Assembly (NCBI GenBank): GCA_001972305.1
Contig: BDDD01005143.1
Span: forward strand, 20,660 to 84,659
DNA from: Cephalotus follicularis
Lineage: Eukaryota > Streptophyta > Magnoliopsida > Oxalidales > Cephalotaceae
Reading direction: 5' to 3'
Length of the DNA stretch: 64,000 nucleotides
The translations under genes were made by a program, and so were the position numbers. Shown in pieces: positions 1-10,998 of this stretch (positions are counted from its first letter, which is position 1; every line of letters begins with the position of its first letter). A model generated the notes under the pieces. It did not search any database and was not told the origin of the DNA. It worked only from the letters and a program-made list of their open reading frames with translations.

Positions 1-50
1 TGTATATAGATCTTATCCATACATCCCTCCCTGGTTCGTTCTCACAGTTT

Positions 51-420
51 GTGGAGTATTTTCACTTGATTGAGATAGAATTAAGTCTTACTGAGTTAGT
101 TTCTATGCTGAGGACGACAGAGGCTAATCTTGACTCTGAGAAGTCAAAGATCCCAACCCAAGTGGGTAAGCTTGAAGCTACTGGGGATATTTACAAGAAT
201 CGTATGAAACAGCTGGCAGCTGAGGGGTGGTAAGACTGGACACTGGAAGAAGGATTGACGGGTTACTGGTGCTAGAGTCTCTTCTGAAGCTTCGCATGGT
301 GCGAGCACATCAGGTATGTTCATGATTGAACTTAATCTAGCTTTGAATAGTAGTTCTTCATGGGTATTAGATACTGTATGTGGAACTAACCTTTGCAATT
401 AGTTGTAGAGACTAAGAAAA
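51..420 (+). pseudogene. copia gag 3' part and protease remnant
   Basis: The frame starting at 51 carries a gag segment (SLTELVSMLRTTEANL) close to the gag of the copia element at 18.5 kb. A zinc-knuckle remnant (GKTGHWKKD) follows near 228-260 in a shifted frame, with cysteines lost and a stop where the last one belongs. At about 355-400 lies a protease active-site remnant, WVLDTV, where D-T/S-G is expected; the glycine is replaced by valine. Gag and protease are both non-functional. The call rests on motif recognition. Confidence 0.7.
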
Positions 421-444
421 GTTAGAAAGCTTGGAGCTAGAGAC

Positions 445-900
445 TTGGACTTACGGCTTGGGGATGAATCTAGGATCATCACTGAAGCTGTAGGGATTTG
501 TGATGTTACTTTAAGTAATGGTTATGTATTGACACTTAATCCTTGTTTTTATGTTCCAAACGTTGTAAGAAATATTATAAGTGTTTCATACTTATGCAAT
601 TTAGGCTTAGAGCTCAAATTCCAAAACATTCAATGTTGACAATGTTTGTGTCGGTAATGGCATTATTGATAATAGATTATTTGTCTTAAATGCTGTACAA
701 TCCAAAGTCCTGTCCATAGAGCAAAGTAATAAGAAAAGACCAAGAGAAACTGAGTTAAATAAGACCTACACTTGGCACTGTAGACTTGGACATCTTAGTG
801 ATGCTAGACTTTCACAAGTAGTTAAGGATGATCTACTTGATATCCAGGACTTAGAGTCCTATCCAACATGTGAATCCTGTTATTGGGAAAGATGACCAAA
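445..900 (+). pseudogene. copia GAG-pre-integrase region
   Basis: The segment at 445-639 (CFYVPNVVRNIISVSYLC) is the conserved end of the protease region that leads into GAG-pre-integrase. A shifted frame at about 760-880 continues with a TWHCRLGHLSDARL-like block, the H-C-H landmark that precedes integrase. Stops near 637 and 893 break it. It is part of the element spanning 1-5667. Confidence 0.65.
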
Positions 901-930
901 TCCCCCTTCTCTGGTTAAAGAGAAAGGGAT

Positions 931-1590
931 ATGGACTTACTGGGATTAGTCCATACCAACGTATGTGGTCCTATGTCGGTTAGTGCACGAGGAGGTTATA
1001 TCTACTTCATAACCTTTACTGATGATTTATCTAGGTTTGGTTATGTGTATCTAATGAGACACAAGTCAGAATCCTTTGAGAAATTTCAGGAGTTCAGACT
1101 TGAAGTAGAAAAACAGAATGGTAAGTCAATTAAAGTACTTCGGTCGGACCGAGGTGGTGAATACTTGTTATCAAAATTCCTGTGTTATCTTAGAGATAAT
1201 GGAATTCTATCTCAGTGGAAACCTCCTGGAACACCACAGCATAATGGTGTGTCTGAAAGGAGGAATCGGATCTTGTTGGACATGATTTGATCTATGATGT
1301 CTTTTACTGACCTTCGTACCTATCTCTGGGGATATGCCCTAAAAACAGCTGCATACATCTTGAATCAGATCCCTTTAAAATTTGTGCCCTCCACTCCATA
1401 CCAAGTATGGTCAGGGAGGAAATCCAGCCTGAACCATTTAAAGGTTTGGGGTTGTCCGGCTTATGTCAAGAGGCTTGACGCAGATAAGCTGGATGCACGG
1501 TCAGACCGATACAGGTTTGTGGGGTATTCTAAAGAAACTAAAGGATACTACTTCTACCATCCTAGCGAACAAATAATATTTGTTTCATGA
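931..1590 (+). pseudogene. copia integrase core, two frames split by stops
   Basis: The segment at 931-1290 carries the catalytic layout: TDDLSRFGYVYL, VLRSDRGGEYL, then GVSERRNRILLDM holding the glutamate. A TGA at about 1288 separates it from 1294-1590, which carries the C-terminal integrase block (YLWGYALKTAAYILN, LKVWGCPAYVKRL, FVGYSKETKGYYFY). The D-D-E residues can still be recognised, but the stop after the E block and another at 1588 inactivate it. Confidence 0.85.
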
Positions 1591-1887
1591 AATACTGTGT
1601 TCCTAGAGAATGAATACCTTTTTGAAGGAAACAGTAGGAGTCGGGTGGAACTCAAGGAGTTACCATAGGTAGAAACCACACAGGATATGAAAGAGTTGGG
1701 GGTTGGACCTTCGACATACATAGTTGAGATTGAATCTCAAGCTGAGAATGGATCTCAGTTGGGCAAAACTCCTTTGAGGAGATCAGGATGAATCCCATTA
1801 GCACCTGAGAGGTACGGTTTCCTCATTCATGGTACTGATGAGATCAACATCGTTGAAGATGACGAGCCTACCAGCTATTAGGAGGCA

Positions 1888-2851
1888 GTGCAGGGCACTG
1901 AATCCGAGGCATGGCTAGGAGCCATGAAATCTGAAATGGATTCCATGTACTCCAACCAGGTTTGGAATTTGGTTGAAGTACCTGAAGGCATAGTGCCTAT
2001 TGGCAGCAAATGGATCTTCAAAAAGAAGATGAATGCAGATGGAAAGATTGAGACATATAAAGCTCGATTAGTGGCGAAAGGGTATAGACAGCGACATGAT
2101 GTCGACTATACTAAGACTTTTTCACCTGTCGCCACGCTCAAATCCATTAAGATTTTGCTTGCGATTTTCGCTCATTATGATTATGAGATATGACAAATAG
2201 ATGTCAAGACGACATTCTTAAATGGGCGTCTTGAAGAGGACATTTATATGTCCCAACCCGAGGGGTTTACATCTGTCGAGCATCCGCACATGGTGTGTAA
2301 GATCGAACGGTCCATTTGTGGACTGAAGCAAGTATCACGTAGCCAGAATCTACGTTTTGATGAAGCAGTCAGCTTTTGACTTCGTTTAAAATGTAGATGA
2401 GCCCTGTGTTTATCGAAAGTAAGAGGGACCTAATATCACTTTCTTAGTACTATATGTAGATGGCATCCTACTCATTGGGAATGATGTAGGGATGTTGCAA
2501 TCTGCAAAGATATGGCTGACTAAGAACTTCTCCATGAAAGATTTGGGAGAAGCCACCTATTAACTGCATATTATGATCTTTAGGGATAGATCCAATAGGT
2601 TGCTTGGGCTTTCTCAAAACCAGTACATCAGCAAGGTGCTGAAAAGGTTTAGCATGGCGAACTCCAAGAGTGGCCTGTTGCCAATAGGTGAAGGAATTCA
2701 TCTTTCTCGAAAGATGTCTCCTCAGACATCTGAAGAGAGAGCATGCATGAGTCGGATACCTTATGCTTCGGAAATAGGGTCGATCATATATGTCATGTTA
2801 TGTACTAGGCCTGATGTCGCGCATGCCTTGGGAATGGTAAGCCGATTTTAG
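1888..2851 (+). pseudogene. copia reverse transcriptase, degenerate
   Basis: The segment at 1888-2193 has the typical N-terminal copia RT sequence (EAWLGAMKSEMDSMYSNQVW, then YKARLVAKGYRQRHDVDY). Palm-region remnants follow over 2194-2570 in broken frames ([11 protein letters not shown], then a DG relic where the metal-binding DD is expected near 2455). The segment at 2573-2851 has the C-terminal connection block (SNRLLGLSQNQYISKVLKRF, IPYASEIGSIIYVMLCTRPD). Several stops and frameshifts are visible. Confidence 0.85.
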
Positions 2852-3462
2852 TCTGATCCCGGTGAGAAGCACTGGGAGGTGGTCGAGGGAATCGTGAAGT
2901 ACCTTAGGAGGACTCATGATATCTTCTTGATCTATGAAAAGGATAGTGAGTTAAAATTGGAGGGCTATACAGACTCCAGTTTTGATAGTGATCCAGATGA
3001 TCACAAATATGTCTCTGGATATTTTTTGTACTCAATAGAGGAGCTGTGAGTTGGCGTAGTTCAAAGCAAGGGACTATAGCAGATTCTACTACAGAAGCCG
3101 AATACATAGCAGCCTCAGATGCCACTAAGGAGGGTGAATGGCTGCACAAGTTCATCACTGAACTAGGAGTTGTTCCTACCATTAGCTGTCCGGTTGTTAT
3201 ATACTGTGACAATAATGGGGCTATAGCACAAGCCAAGGAACCACGATCTAACCAGCGATCCAAACACATCGAGCGGCACTATCATTTGATCCGGGAGATT
3301 ATTGGTAGGGGAGATATTCAGCTTGAGAGGGTCTCCTCAGGGATGAACACAACAGATCCACTGACCAAGGCAATGGGCACCAAGGCTCTGGAGCATCATC
3401 GTGGGACGATGGGTCTAAGTTATAGGAGTTCATGGCTTGAGGGTCAAGTGGGAGATTATTAG
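2852..3462 (+). pseudogene. copia RNase H
   Basis: The segment at 3046-3462 reads WRSSKQGTIADSTTEAEYIA, a Y-C-D-N block, then HIERHYHLIREI and the usual copia C-terminus with TDPLTKAM. The upstream part at 2852-3045 is frameshifted. The frame ends at 3462 inside an AAGTGGGAGATTAT stretch that resembles a polypurine tract next to the 3' LTR. Confidence 0.85.
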
Positions 3463-5667
3463 ATAGGGTGACCCAACAAGCCATTAGATGGGCTTCTGTA
3501 TCGAACCTATCTGAGTATATATAAACAGTCTTATTCCATATGTATGACATGTGCTATTTAGTTTATATTATTTATGGAAATATCACTTGTGTTTTATCAC
3601 ATAATCAAAGTAGTTTTATATTTACCTACTAACATTTGTGATGCCCTGACATAAGGTTGGATGCCAAGCATGGAGGCAATGAGATTGGCTACCTTATTCC
3701 TTATGTCGAATTAATTTCAAGTCATAGGTTCACTTTGTGGGCATTAGTGAAACGGACAGACTTGCGAGTATGTTGCATGTTTTTTGAATTGAATAATGGA
3801 TTCTCTCACTACCATATGTGTTGGGACACTAGGGCAAATACGGGGTGCGCGCTAGGAGCATGTACACTAAACTGGACCCGCGTAGGAGATACTATTTGGA
3901 TATTCGCTATTCTCCTATCAGTAGTGACTCCTACTTGTTGCGGTTGTGTATAAGTGCTGCTAGTCACTTATCGAGTTTTTGAACTCGTCTGATCCTTAGA
4001 CCCGAGTGACTACTCTATATTGTATGGAGACAGTTATACTTTGATCTCCACCTTACCCAGTTCTTGCACAGGGCTAAAAATCGGGTGGTCTTTAGGCATG
4101 ATCGAATCTATACGAATATAAGCGAGTGCGCAATATGGGATTGTCACACCTGAGCGAAGGTGATCGGCCCTATTATGATCTGATTGTATTGTGGACTTAT
4201 GAAATCCCTGGCCAAGATTGAGGTGGACTGGAAATTAAATTTTCGGATAGTCTACCAAAGGTCCTAGTAATGATCAGATATTTTAGGCATTGAGGTATAA
4301 TCTAGGGTTGACACGTATCCTTACCATACACCTCAACCGGGGCTAAGTATGACAAGAGATTATAGTACACGTGAACCGATAATTTAGAAAGTCTCGTGTT
4401 ACGGTGGTGTGTAATCAATTATGGGAAAGTTAATTAGACTAAATTTTACCATCTGGATAATATTAGATATTATTCCGGGAGTATTTAAATAGGTATGGGA
4501 CTATTTAGAATGGCTTAACCGAACCCTAGGGGCATTTCAGTAATTTAGGAACACCACCGATTATAACTGAGATTTTATAGGGTCATTGTCCGATAATGAT
4601 TAGCTCATAAATATGTTGGAGATATTAAGTCTTGCTGAAATTTATAAAATCAAATATCGGTTATGTAGATTTTACAATTTGTGGAAACATATTTGCTTGA
4701 TCTTACTTAATCAATATTCGAAGGGATATGTGGTATCACTAAAATGAGTTGGACTCATTTAAATAAGATTTGGAATTTATTTCTTTGACTAGCCCTCAAA
4801 GCGTTGACGCCTTGTGGAAAAGTATTGACGCTTAAGCCACGTCTAAGCGTCAATGCCTTACAGAAGGGCGTCGACGCTTAGCCGTCTAAGTGTCAGTGCT
4901 TATAGAAAAGAGTCGACGCTTAGAATGGCAACGTGGGTTCCAGATGTGGGCGCGCGTCATGCGCGCGATTCTCTCTCCCACTCCCAACGTCTTTCTCCTG
5001 TCTGAGCATGATGGGAACACGTTTTTTGGATCATGGGGTCATGTTTTCTTGAGACAGAACACCATGATCCAAGATGATGCAGGAGTTGGGTTGTGGGAGA
5101 CCTAAAAGAAAGGCTGATGGCGTGCAACAAAAAGGGGATAGATGTAGGCATAAGGGAGTGACTTAGATGTTTTGGAGCGGGTGCAAGTCAGAGAAAATGA
5201 AGCACACTTAGAGTGAAATCCTTTCACTGATTTCTTCACCATGTTGGTTGTGTATATAGGATGGATTGTCATTAACCACCTTGGTTAATCCCATTAATCT
5301 TCTCTTGGTGAGTTTTGTGTGTGAGAGAGTGAAAACAGAGGGCTGTTTTGGTGTGCTTCTTTGCTGCTCTGTGGAACCTGTTGCTTGGAGCAGTACGAGT
5401 TGGACGTTGAGGTGAACGTAGAGGGAGTCTTCGCAAGCTTGAAGCGGCAAAGACAAAGGAGCCATCACCTAACGGTAAACTCCTCTCCCTCTCTTATTTC
5501 CATGTTTGTGTATCACCTTTGCATGTATAGGTGATACAAATTCAACTATGCTTATGTTGTGGTGTTCCTTATGGCCTGCGTTGCTTGATTGGACCTGTCT
5601 ATGGGTGTTAGTAGTTTGTTTTTCCTCTGACATGTTATAGAAAATTTTTGTTTGCACTTTATTACAC
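3459..5667 (+). repeat. 3' LTR of the copia element at the left edge (about 2.2 kb)
   Basis: No coding sequence follows the RNase H stop. The segment shares ordered landmarks with the 1.8-kb LTRs of the copia element at 13571-25543. TATA-like stretches lie at 3514-3524 (TATATATAAAC) and about 5250. Positions 4796-4925 carry repeated GCGTYGACGC-type motifs. The left edge (3459) is set by the end of the polypurine-like tract and the right edge by the return of gypsy integrase sequence. The terminal bases TATTAG...TTACA are my best estimate, since the other LTR is not in the window. Confidence 0.6.
4796..4925. repeat. cluster of about six GCGTYGACGC-type motifs
   Basis: Copies near 4800, 4826, 4845, 4869, 4886 and 4911 vary around (TA)AGCGTCGACGCTTA, spaced about 15-27 bases apart. 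Alternating mutated and intact palindromes suggest local amplification inside the LTR. A related motif is amplified in the solo LTR at 9702-12424. Confidence 0.7.
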
Positions 5668-5689
5668 CCATGGTTCGATTCGGCTCTTG

Positions 5690-6100
5690 GAATGTTCTAC
5701 CATTTCCAATAGTAGGAAGCTGCCTCTATCCATTTAGTAAAATAGTCAATGGCCACAAGGATGAAATGATGACCGTTAGACGCCTTTGGACTGATGGCAC
5801 CTATCATGTCTATGCCCCACATAGAAAATGGCCATGGCGTGCCAACACCTGGAAGGGAGATGGGACATGGATCTTGTTAGCGTGTACTTGGCATTTATGA
5901 CATCTTCTGACATACGCTATGAAATCCCTCTCCATCGTCAACCAATAGCACCCTGCTCTCAAGATTTGTTTAGCCATCACATGACCATTGGCATGCATAG
6001 AACAAGTCCCTTAATGAACCTGTTCCAATATTCTTCTGGATTCCCCTGAATCGACACACCTTAAGAGTACCATATCAAGGCTTCGCTTGTACAAAACTTC
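5690..6100 (-). pseudogene. gypsy integrase, N-terminal part only
   Basis: The zinc-binding region is visible on the minus strand (HANGHVMAKQILRAG, then CHKCQVHANKIHVP), followed by the start of the catalytic core (ILVAIDYFTKWIEAAS in shifted frames). After about 5690 the homology ends and unrelated sequence leads into the copia LTR. The rest of the core and the C-terminal domain are therefore missing here. Confidence 0.8.
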
Positions 6101-6183
6101 TCTATTCAAGAAAAATCCCGTTGTGAGCCTTCGAAGAGTTATTTTGTCAATCTCCAAAGCCCCTTATGGGTATTCTCAGTTTC

Positions 6184-6720
6184 TTATAAATTGCTTGATA
6201 TAATGGTACCAAGGTCTTCCATCTGGTTGTTTTTCAATACTAATACAATAAGCTGGGAAACTTGAATCTCAATCTGTATAAGTAGTACCACCATATCTTC
6301 ATCCAGCTTATACATCGTGGCCAAGGTGGCCAAGGTATCTGCCATTTGGTTTTGCTCTCGAGGCAGGTATTCAAAGCTGAATTTTTCAAAGTGCACAAGC
6401 ATCCCTTGTATATACTTTCAATAGGGAATCAACTTCGAGTCTTTAGTTTGCCATTCACCATTCAATTAATGGATCACTAACATCGAGTCACCATATATTT
6501 TTATCCTTTTCACTTTCATCTCTACAGCAGCCTAGATTCCAATGGCACAAGCTTTGTACTTACATTGTTTGTGTAGGTGAAGCGCAGCTTTGTGGTCAAT
6601 CGGAACTACTTTTTTTGAGGGGATATTAGCACGGCCCCGATCCCATGACCAAGTGCGTCAGAGGCACCATCAAACAACATGAGCCATCCACCTTCATCAG
6701 CCAACCCATCTATTTCATCC
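6184..6720 (-). pseudogene. second (archaeal-type) RNase H of the gypsy element
   Basis: Minus-strand frames show WLMLFDGASDALGHGIGAVL near 6680-6620 and, at 6402-6184, FSFEYLPREQNQMADTLATL. These are the start and end blocks of the extra RNase H domain found in Tat-clade elements. The middle is broken by stops. Confidence 0.75.
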
Positions 6721-6733
6721 TTCTATATGTTCA

Positions 6734-7180
6734 TCACATCTTCATCAGGAAAATCAAATTCACAGACTCGTAATCTTCCACCACTTGGTCTGCAAGGTAA
6801 TCAACGATTGTACTTCCTTTTATCGACTTTTGAATGACATATACTATATCATATTCAAACAATAGCATCTGCCATCTCGCGATTCTTCCAGAGAGTGATG
6901 GTTTCTCAAATATATACTTGAGTAGGTCCATCTTGGCAATCAACCAGGTTGTATGATAGAGCATGTATTGCCTCAAATGACATGCTGCCTAAACTAGTGA
7001 GCAACAAGTTTTCTCCAAGACAGAGTATCTTGCTTCACAATCATTAAACTTCTTGCTTAAATAATAGATGGCTTGCCCCTTCCTACCAGTTTCATCATCT
7101 TGCCTCAGTACACAGCCCATTGAGTTATCTCGCATTATCATGTACAAGATTAAGGGTTTACCTTGAATGGGTGGGACTAC
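6734..7180 (-). pseudogene. gypsy RNase H
   Basis: Near 7110-7000 a degraded block corresponds to the RNase H catalytic region (a KKFNDCEARYSVLEKTC-like stretch in reverse complement). The segment at 6976-6734 gives MDLLKYIFEKPSLSGRIARW and a VDYLADQ-type end, the normal C-terminal part of this domain. Frameshifts separate the parts. Confidence 0.75.
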
Positions 7181-8340
7181 TACCGAAGGGCTTGCGAGAT
7201 AGTGCTTGATTTTATCAAGTGCCAGTTGACATTCTTCATCCCATTGTCTGATGTTATTCTTCTCAAGAGCTTGAAGATGGGTTCACATGTAGCTGTCATT
7301 TGTGAAATGAACCTGGCGATATAGTTCAACCTTCCCAAGAATCTTCTAACTTCTCTTTGTGTGGGTGGAGGTGGCATCTCCATGATAGCCTGAATCTTGT
7401 ACGGGTCCACCTTGATCCCTTCCTAATTCATGATGAATTCCAAAAGCTTTCCTGAGGTCACCCCGAAAGTGCATTTATCCTGGTTCAACTTCAACTGAAA
7501 TTTCCTTAACCGTTCAAACATCTTCTTTAAATTCACTATGTGATCTTCATCTTCTCGAGATTTAACAATCATATCATCAACGTACACTTCTACCTCTTTA
7601 TGCATCATATCATGGAGCAACCTCACCATGGCCCTTTGATATGTGGCCCCTGCATTCTTCAAACTTTGTAGCAGAAAGTTCCCCAAAGGGTCACGAAGGT
7701 GGTTTTTTCCGTGTCTTCGAGAGCCATTTTAATCTGGCTATACTTAGAGAACCCATCCATAAACGAGAACATAGAATTTCTGACTGTGTTGTCTATAAGA
7801 ACATCAATATGAGGTAAAGGAAAATCATCCTTCGAACTTGCTCTATTCAGGTATCGGTAATCAACGCACATCCTGACCTTCCCATCTTTCTTTGGCACAG
7901 GAACGATGTTGGCTACCCATTCAGGGTATTTCGCCACTTCCAAGAAATCGACCTCAAATTGCCTTTTGATTTGTTCCTTGATCTTGAGCAACATATTTGG
8001 TTTAATACATTTCAACTTTTGTTTTATTGGTTTGCATTCTGGCTTAACTGGAAGCTTATGGACAACAAGATCTTTATCTACATCTGGCATGTCTTGATAT
8101 GACCAAGCGAAGACATCTTTATATTCTAGGGGTAGGGATACTAATGTTTACTTCATGTCTGAGGAGAGCAAACTGTCGATCATAACTTCTCGAACATCTC
8201 CTTCACCCCTAAGATTGACAAATTCCGTCGGCTTCTGGTCAGGTTGAATATGTTCCTCCCTTTATTCCACCATTCTTAACAACTCGGGCAGTAATTCATA
8301 CTCTATCTCTTCAACGATCAACTAAGTGATATTATAGGAA
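7180..8340 (-). pseudogene. gypsy reverse transcriptase
   Basis: The segment at 8090-7659 reads through CKPIKQKLKCIKPNM, KKDGKVRMCVDYRYLN and FPLPHIDVLID. A frameshift at about 7680 leads into 7686-7423, with the catalytic YVDDMIVKSREDEDH and KCTFGVTSGKLLEF. The segment at 7410-7180 has FLGRLNYIARFISQMT, the thumb/connection block. The catalytic YVDD is intact, but stops and at least one frameshift remain. Sequence from 8340 to 8090 is the usual stretch between protease and RT with several stops. Confidence 0.88.
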
Positions 8341-8399
8341 TTGTCGAAATCGAATCCAATGGCATTAACATTGGAATCATCTGGAGTATCATCGCTGGA

Positions 8400-8800
8400 C
8401 CTAAATTTAGAAGGTGAAATGTCGAGCAGGAAAAAAGAAGGGAAAATGATTCAAGTAAGTGCGAAAACAGGTAAGGTATATTAGCACACATCATGTATCA
8501 GGAGAAAAATAGAATGCAATTTATAAAAGTACTAGAAATGGAAACAGCAGGGAGCCTAAAGAGAAGAAAAATGATTCAAGTAAGTGTAAAGGTATATTAA
8601 AACACATCACGCCTCCGAAGGGAAACATAATGTAATTCATAAAAGTACTGAAAAAGAAAATAGCAGGGGGTCTATTTATATATAAGGATCCTTTCTCAAG
8701 GCCATATGCATAACCATTAAGAGGATTGTTGTGTATAATTACTCTGAAAGTGCTTGAAAAACTAAGGGTAACTCCAGAGCCTCCCAATTGCTGAGCTCAA
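8400..8800 (-). other. intron-like, non-coding spacer between gypsy protease and RT with a 115-127 bp tandem duplication
   Basis: On the minus strand coding similarity stops near 8760 and resumes near 8395 after a T-rich stretch ending in TTTAG. The spacer contains two imperfect copies, 8432-8558 and 8560-8674, both containing AAAATGATTCAAGTAAGTG and GTATATTA..CACATCA and both ending in AGCAGGG(A/G)..CTA. Ogre-type elements are known for an intron between protease and RT, which would fit. The splice sites here are inferred only. Confidence 0.45.
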
Positions 8801-9266
8801 AGTAAGGATCATACAGGCGGACAAATGGCTCTTCTCTTATCATTTCTTGGCCTTCAATAACTTGGATAGTGAGATCTATCCCAATTAAATTGCCCCAGTC
8901 CACATAATTTTCATGTCCTTCTGAGACCTCTTCTGTAGTATGGCCAGAGGGATATATCTTGTTTAGGCAAAGGATACTGGAACTTTGGAACGTCTGAGAC
9001 AGGCTTTGCATAATTATTTCCCTTGTATTAGGCTCTCACCCCTCCAACCGAGCTAGTCTCCTTTCTCTCTTTTCTTCGACAACTCTCATCCTATAAGCTC
9101 TTGTATGTTTATAACCCAAACCACACCGGTCTCTATTCATTGGGAGTTCAACTGGTCTTAAGATGTCGTGTTGTCTCGCCCCCGTTCCTTTTCCAGGTTG
9201 ATACCCTCTTTCGATTATCATCCTTCCAACCATCATACTAGCACCTGACAAACGAGGACTCGACAT
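8739..9266 (-). pseudogene. gypsy gag-pol linker (G-patch-like region and acidic stretch)
   Basis: The segment at 9266-9036 reads MMVGRMIIERGYQPGKGTGA, RPVELPMNRDRCGLGY, the glycine-rich block that in Tat/Ogre elements follows protease. The segment at 9011-8739 continues with HENYVDWGNLIGIDLTIQVI. Such regions sit between protease and RT in Tat/Ogre elements; their role is not known to me. Confidence 0.65.
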
Positions 9267-9410
9267 AGGAACTCACTCAACTACATATGTTGCATTAGCC
9301 ATTTCAAAGGATAGGAATGAAAATTCTAAAGCTTCCTCAACAACTTCAATTTAGGGTATGTTACCGGGTTTGGTGACTAGCAAATCTTCCTCTCCCGATA
9401 TGCACACAAG

Positions 9411-9701
9411 TTAATTGTTAACAACGAATTTGACTTTTTGATGGAGAGAAGATGGTACTGCCCTTGAAGAATGAATCCACGGATGGCCTAATAGGCAACT
9501 GTATGAAGGAGAGATATCCATCACTTGAAACAAAATGTTGAATGTACAAGGGCCTATCTGCATCGGTAGCTCAGTATCTCCCATTGCCCCTCGATGGGTT
9601 CCATAGAATGCTCGGAACACCATATATCTTTGTAGCATACATGATGAATCGATAGATAACTTTCGTAATGTCTCATTCGGCATTATGTTCAAGGAGGAAC
9701 C
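9411..9701 (-). pseudogene. gypsy aspartic protease, C-terminal part
   Basis: The frame gives SSLNIMPNETLRKLSI, then FNILFQVMDISPSYSCLLGH and PWIHSSRAVPSSLHQKVKFV, the normal protease body of this clade. Its first codons lie directly against the solo LTR that ends at 9702. The catalytic aspartate lies on the other side, at 12430-12445. Confidence 0.85.
9697..9701. repeat. target site duplication GAACC (left copy)
   Basis: The five bases GAACC precede the LTR start at 9702 and recur exactly at 12425-12429, right after the LTR end. Confidence 0.9.
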
Positions 9702-10409
9702 TGTCACACCCCGTCTTTCCATAACATAGACAACATAAGTGGTAAGACAATCAACATAAGATAATCCAGATCATACAAAATTTCCAAGAAATAAAAACCT
9801 TCGATAGCGGAAGCAATAACTTAAACAAGCTGAAATAAAACTCGCATCACGCATCCCATACTACGTGATGCCCAAAAATCCAAACATAACTGTCGATCGC
9901 CCAAAACGGAGCGTGAAATAATACAATACGAGATAACAAAATATCTTTTGTTACAAAACCAAATATCATGATCAATGTTCAATAACCAAAAATACATAAA
10001 TAAGAGAGATAACAAGTCTTCTCTTTAAGTCTTCATGCATGCCCATATCATGTCCACTCCATCAATCTGTTACAGTAGGGGTTAGCCTTTGTCCTCACTC
10101 GGCTAAGTGAATAAACTCATAAATACAGTTCGAGTCATATGATAATGAGTATCATGAATGAATGCATAATGATGAGCCATGACATGTAATTTTCACAATA
10201 AGTATACTTTCATATGTACATATAAAATACATGAATGCTCGCAGTACAAGTATAACTCACAAGTTATATCATCATAAGCAGTAAATATGTTCCCAAAAAG
10301 GAACCAGACAAGCCAATCGTCATGACCGTCGTCACCTCCTGGCCCCAACGTCATGCACTCATACTCCATCACCGTTTGCGAACGGTTTTGGAGCAAGTCC
10401 TCAATAAGT

Positions 10410-10526
10410 TGTTTAGCACGGCAACCAACAGCAAGTTACTAGCACAGTGGCTAAGTAATCAAAAAGTTATTAGCACGATGGCTAATAATCAACAAGTTAT
10501 TAGCACGGTGGCCAATAATCAACAAG
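10410..10526. repeat. about 30-bp tandem repeats inside the solo LTR
   Basis: Three to four imperfect units contain AAGTTATTAGCACGGTGGC followed by TAATAATC. They decay toward the left end of the block. Confidence 0.8.
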
Positions 10527-10998
10527 CACAAGCATTTCACAGTACAAGTCAAGCAATTACATATAATTACTTGATCAAATATATTCGTTTAAAATATATT
10601 ATTCTGTTCACAAGTTGTAATAAGTTATAAACTTAAAACAATACATTTCTCTGTCTTTGGAAATACTTCCCCAATTATTTCGAAAATGTACAATTTCATA
10701 GTTGACAAATATATATTTTCGCAAAATACATTTGGTTTCAAAATCACCCATTTAAAACATTTCTCTGTCATTGGAAATACTTCCCCAATTATTTCAAAAA
10801 TATACAATTATACATTTTTGTACAAAATGATTATCATAATCATCCAAGCTTTTCAAAATGGTTTAACACTTTCAGGAAAGCAACCATAATGCAAATCACA
10901 GTAACAATGCAAACATATGCTCAGAATGCATCTAGGTTCGTTCCTAGAGTCGTTCCGGGTCTAAAGGGTCACATTCAAGCGAAATTCTACTGATCAGG

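Larger units (their letters stand above)
1..5667 (+). mobile_element. Ty1/copia retrotransposon, 5' truncated by window edge, degenerate
   Basis: The copia domain order (gag end, protease, GAG-pre-integrase, integrase, reverse transcriptase, RNase H) runs left to right and is followed by a long 3' LTR. Many stops and frameshifts break the frames, so this is a dead copy. Gag and pol resemble the minus-strand copia element at 13571-25543, and the two LTRs share landmarks such as a stretch ending in GCGCAATATGG, so they are probably one lineage. The right end abuts the minus-strand gypsy integrase near 5670, so this element was inserted there. The 5' LTR lies outside the window. The exact 3' end, 5666 to 5670, is inferred. 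Confidence 0.85.

Noticed and set aside
5663..5710. tRNA-like B-box GGTTCGATTC
   Set aside because: No A-box or cloverleaf could be built around it, so no tRNA or SINE is called.
5652..5900. Forward-strand open frame over the gypsy integrase region
   Set aside because: It is the antisense shadow of recognisable integrase motifs on the minus strand.
10322..10630. 102-codon forward frame with repeated NNQQVISTVA units
   Set aside because: Produced by the 30-bp tandem repeats inside the solo LTR; no start context or domain support.
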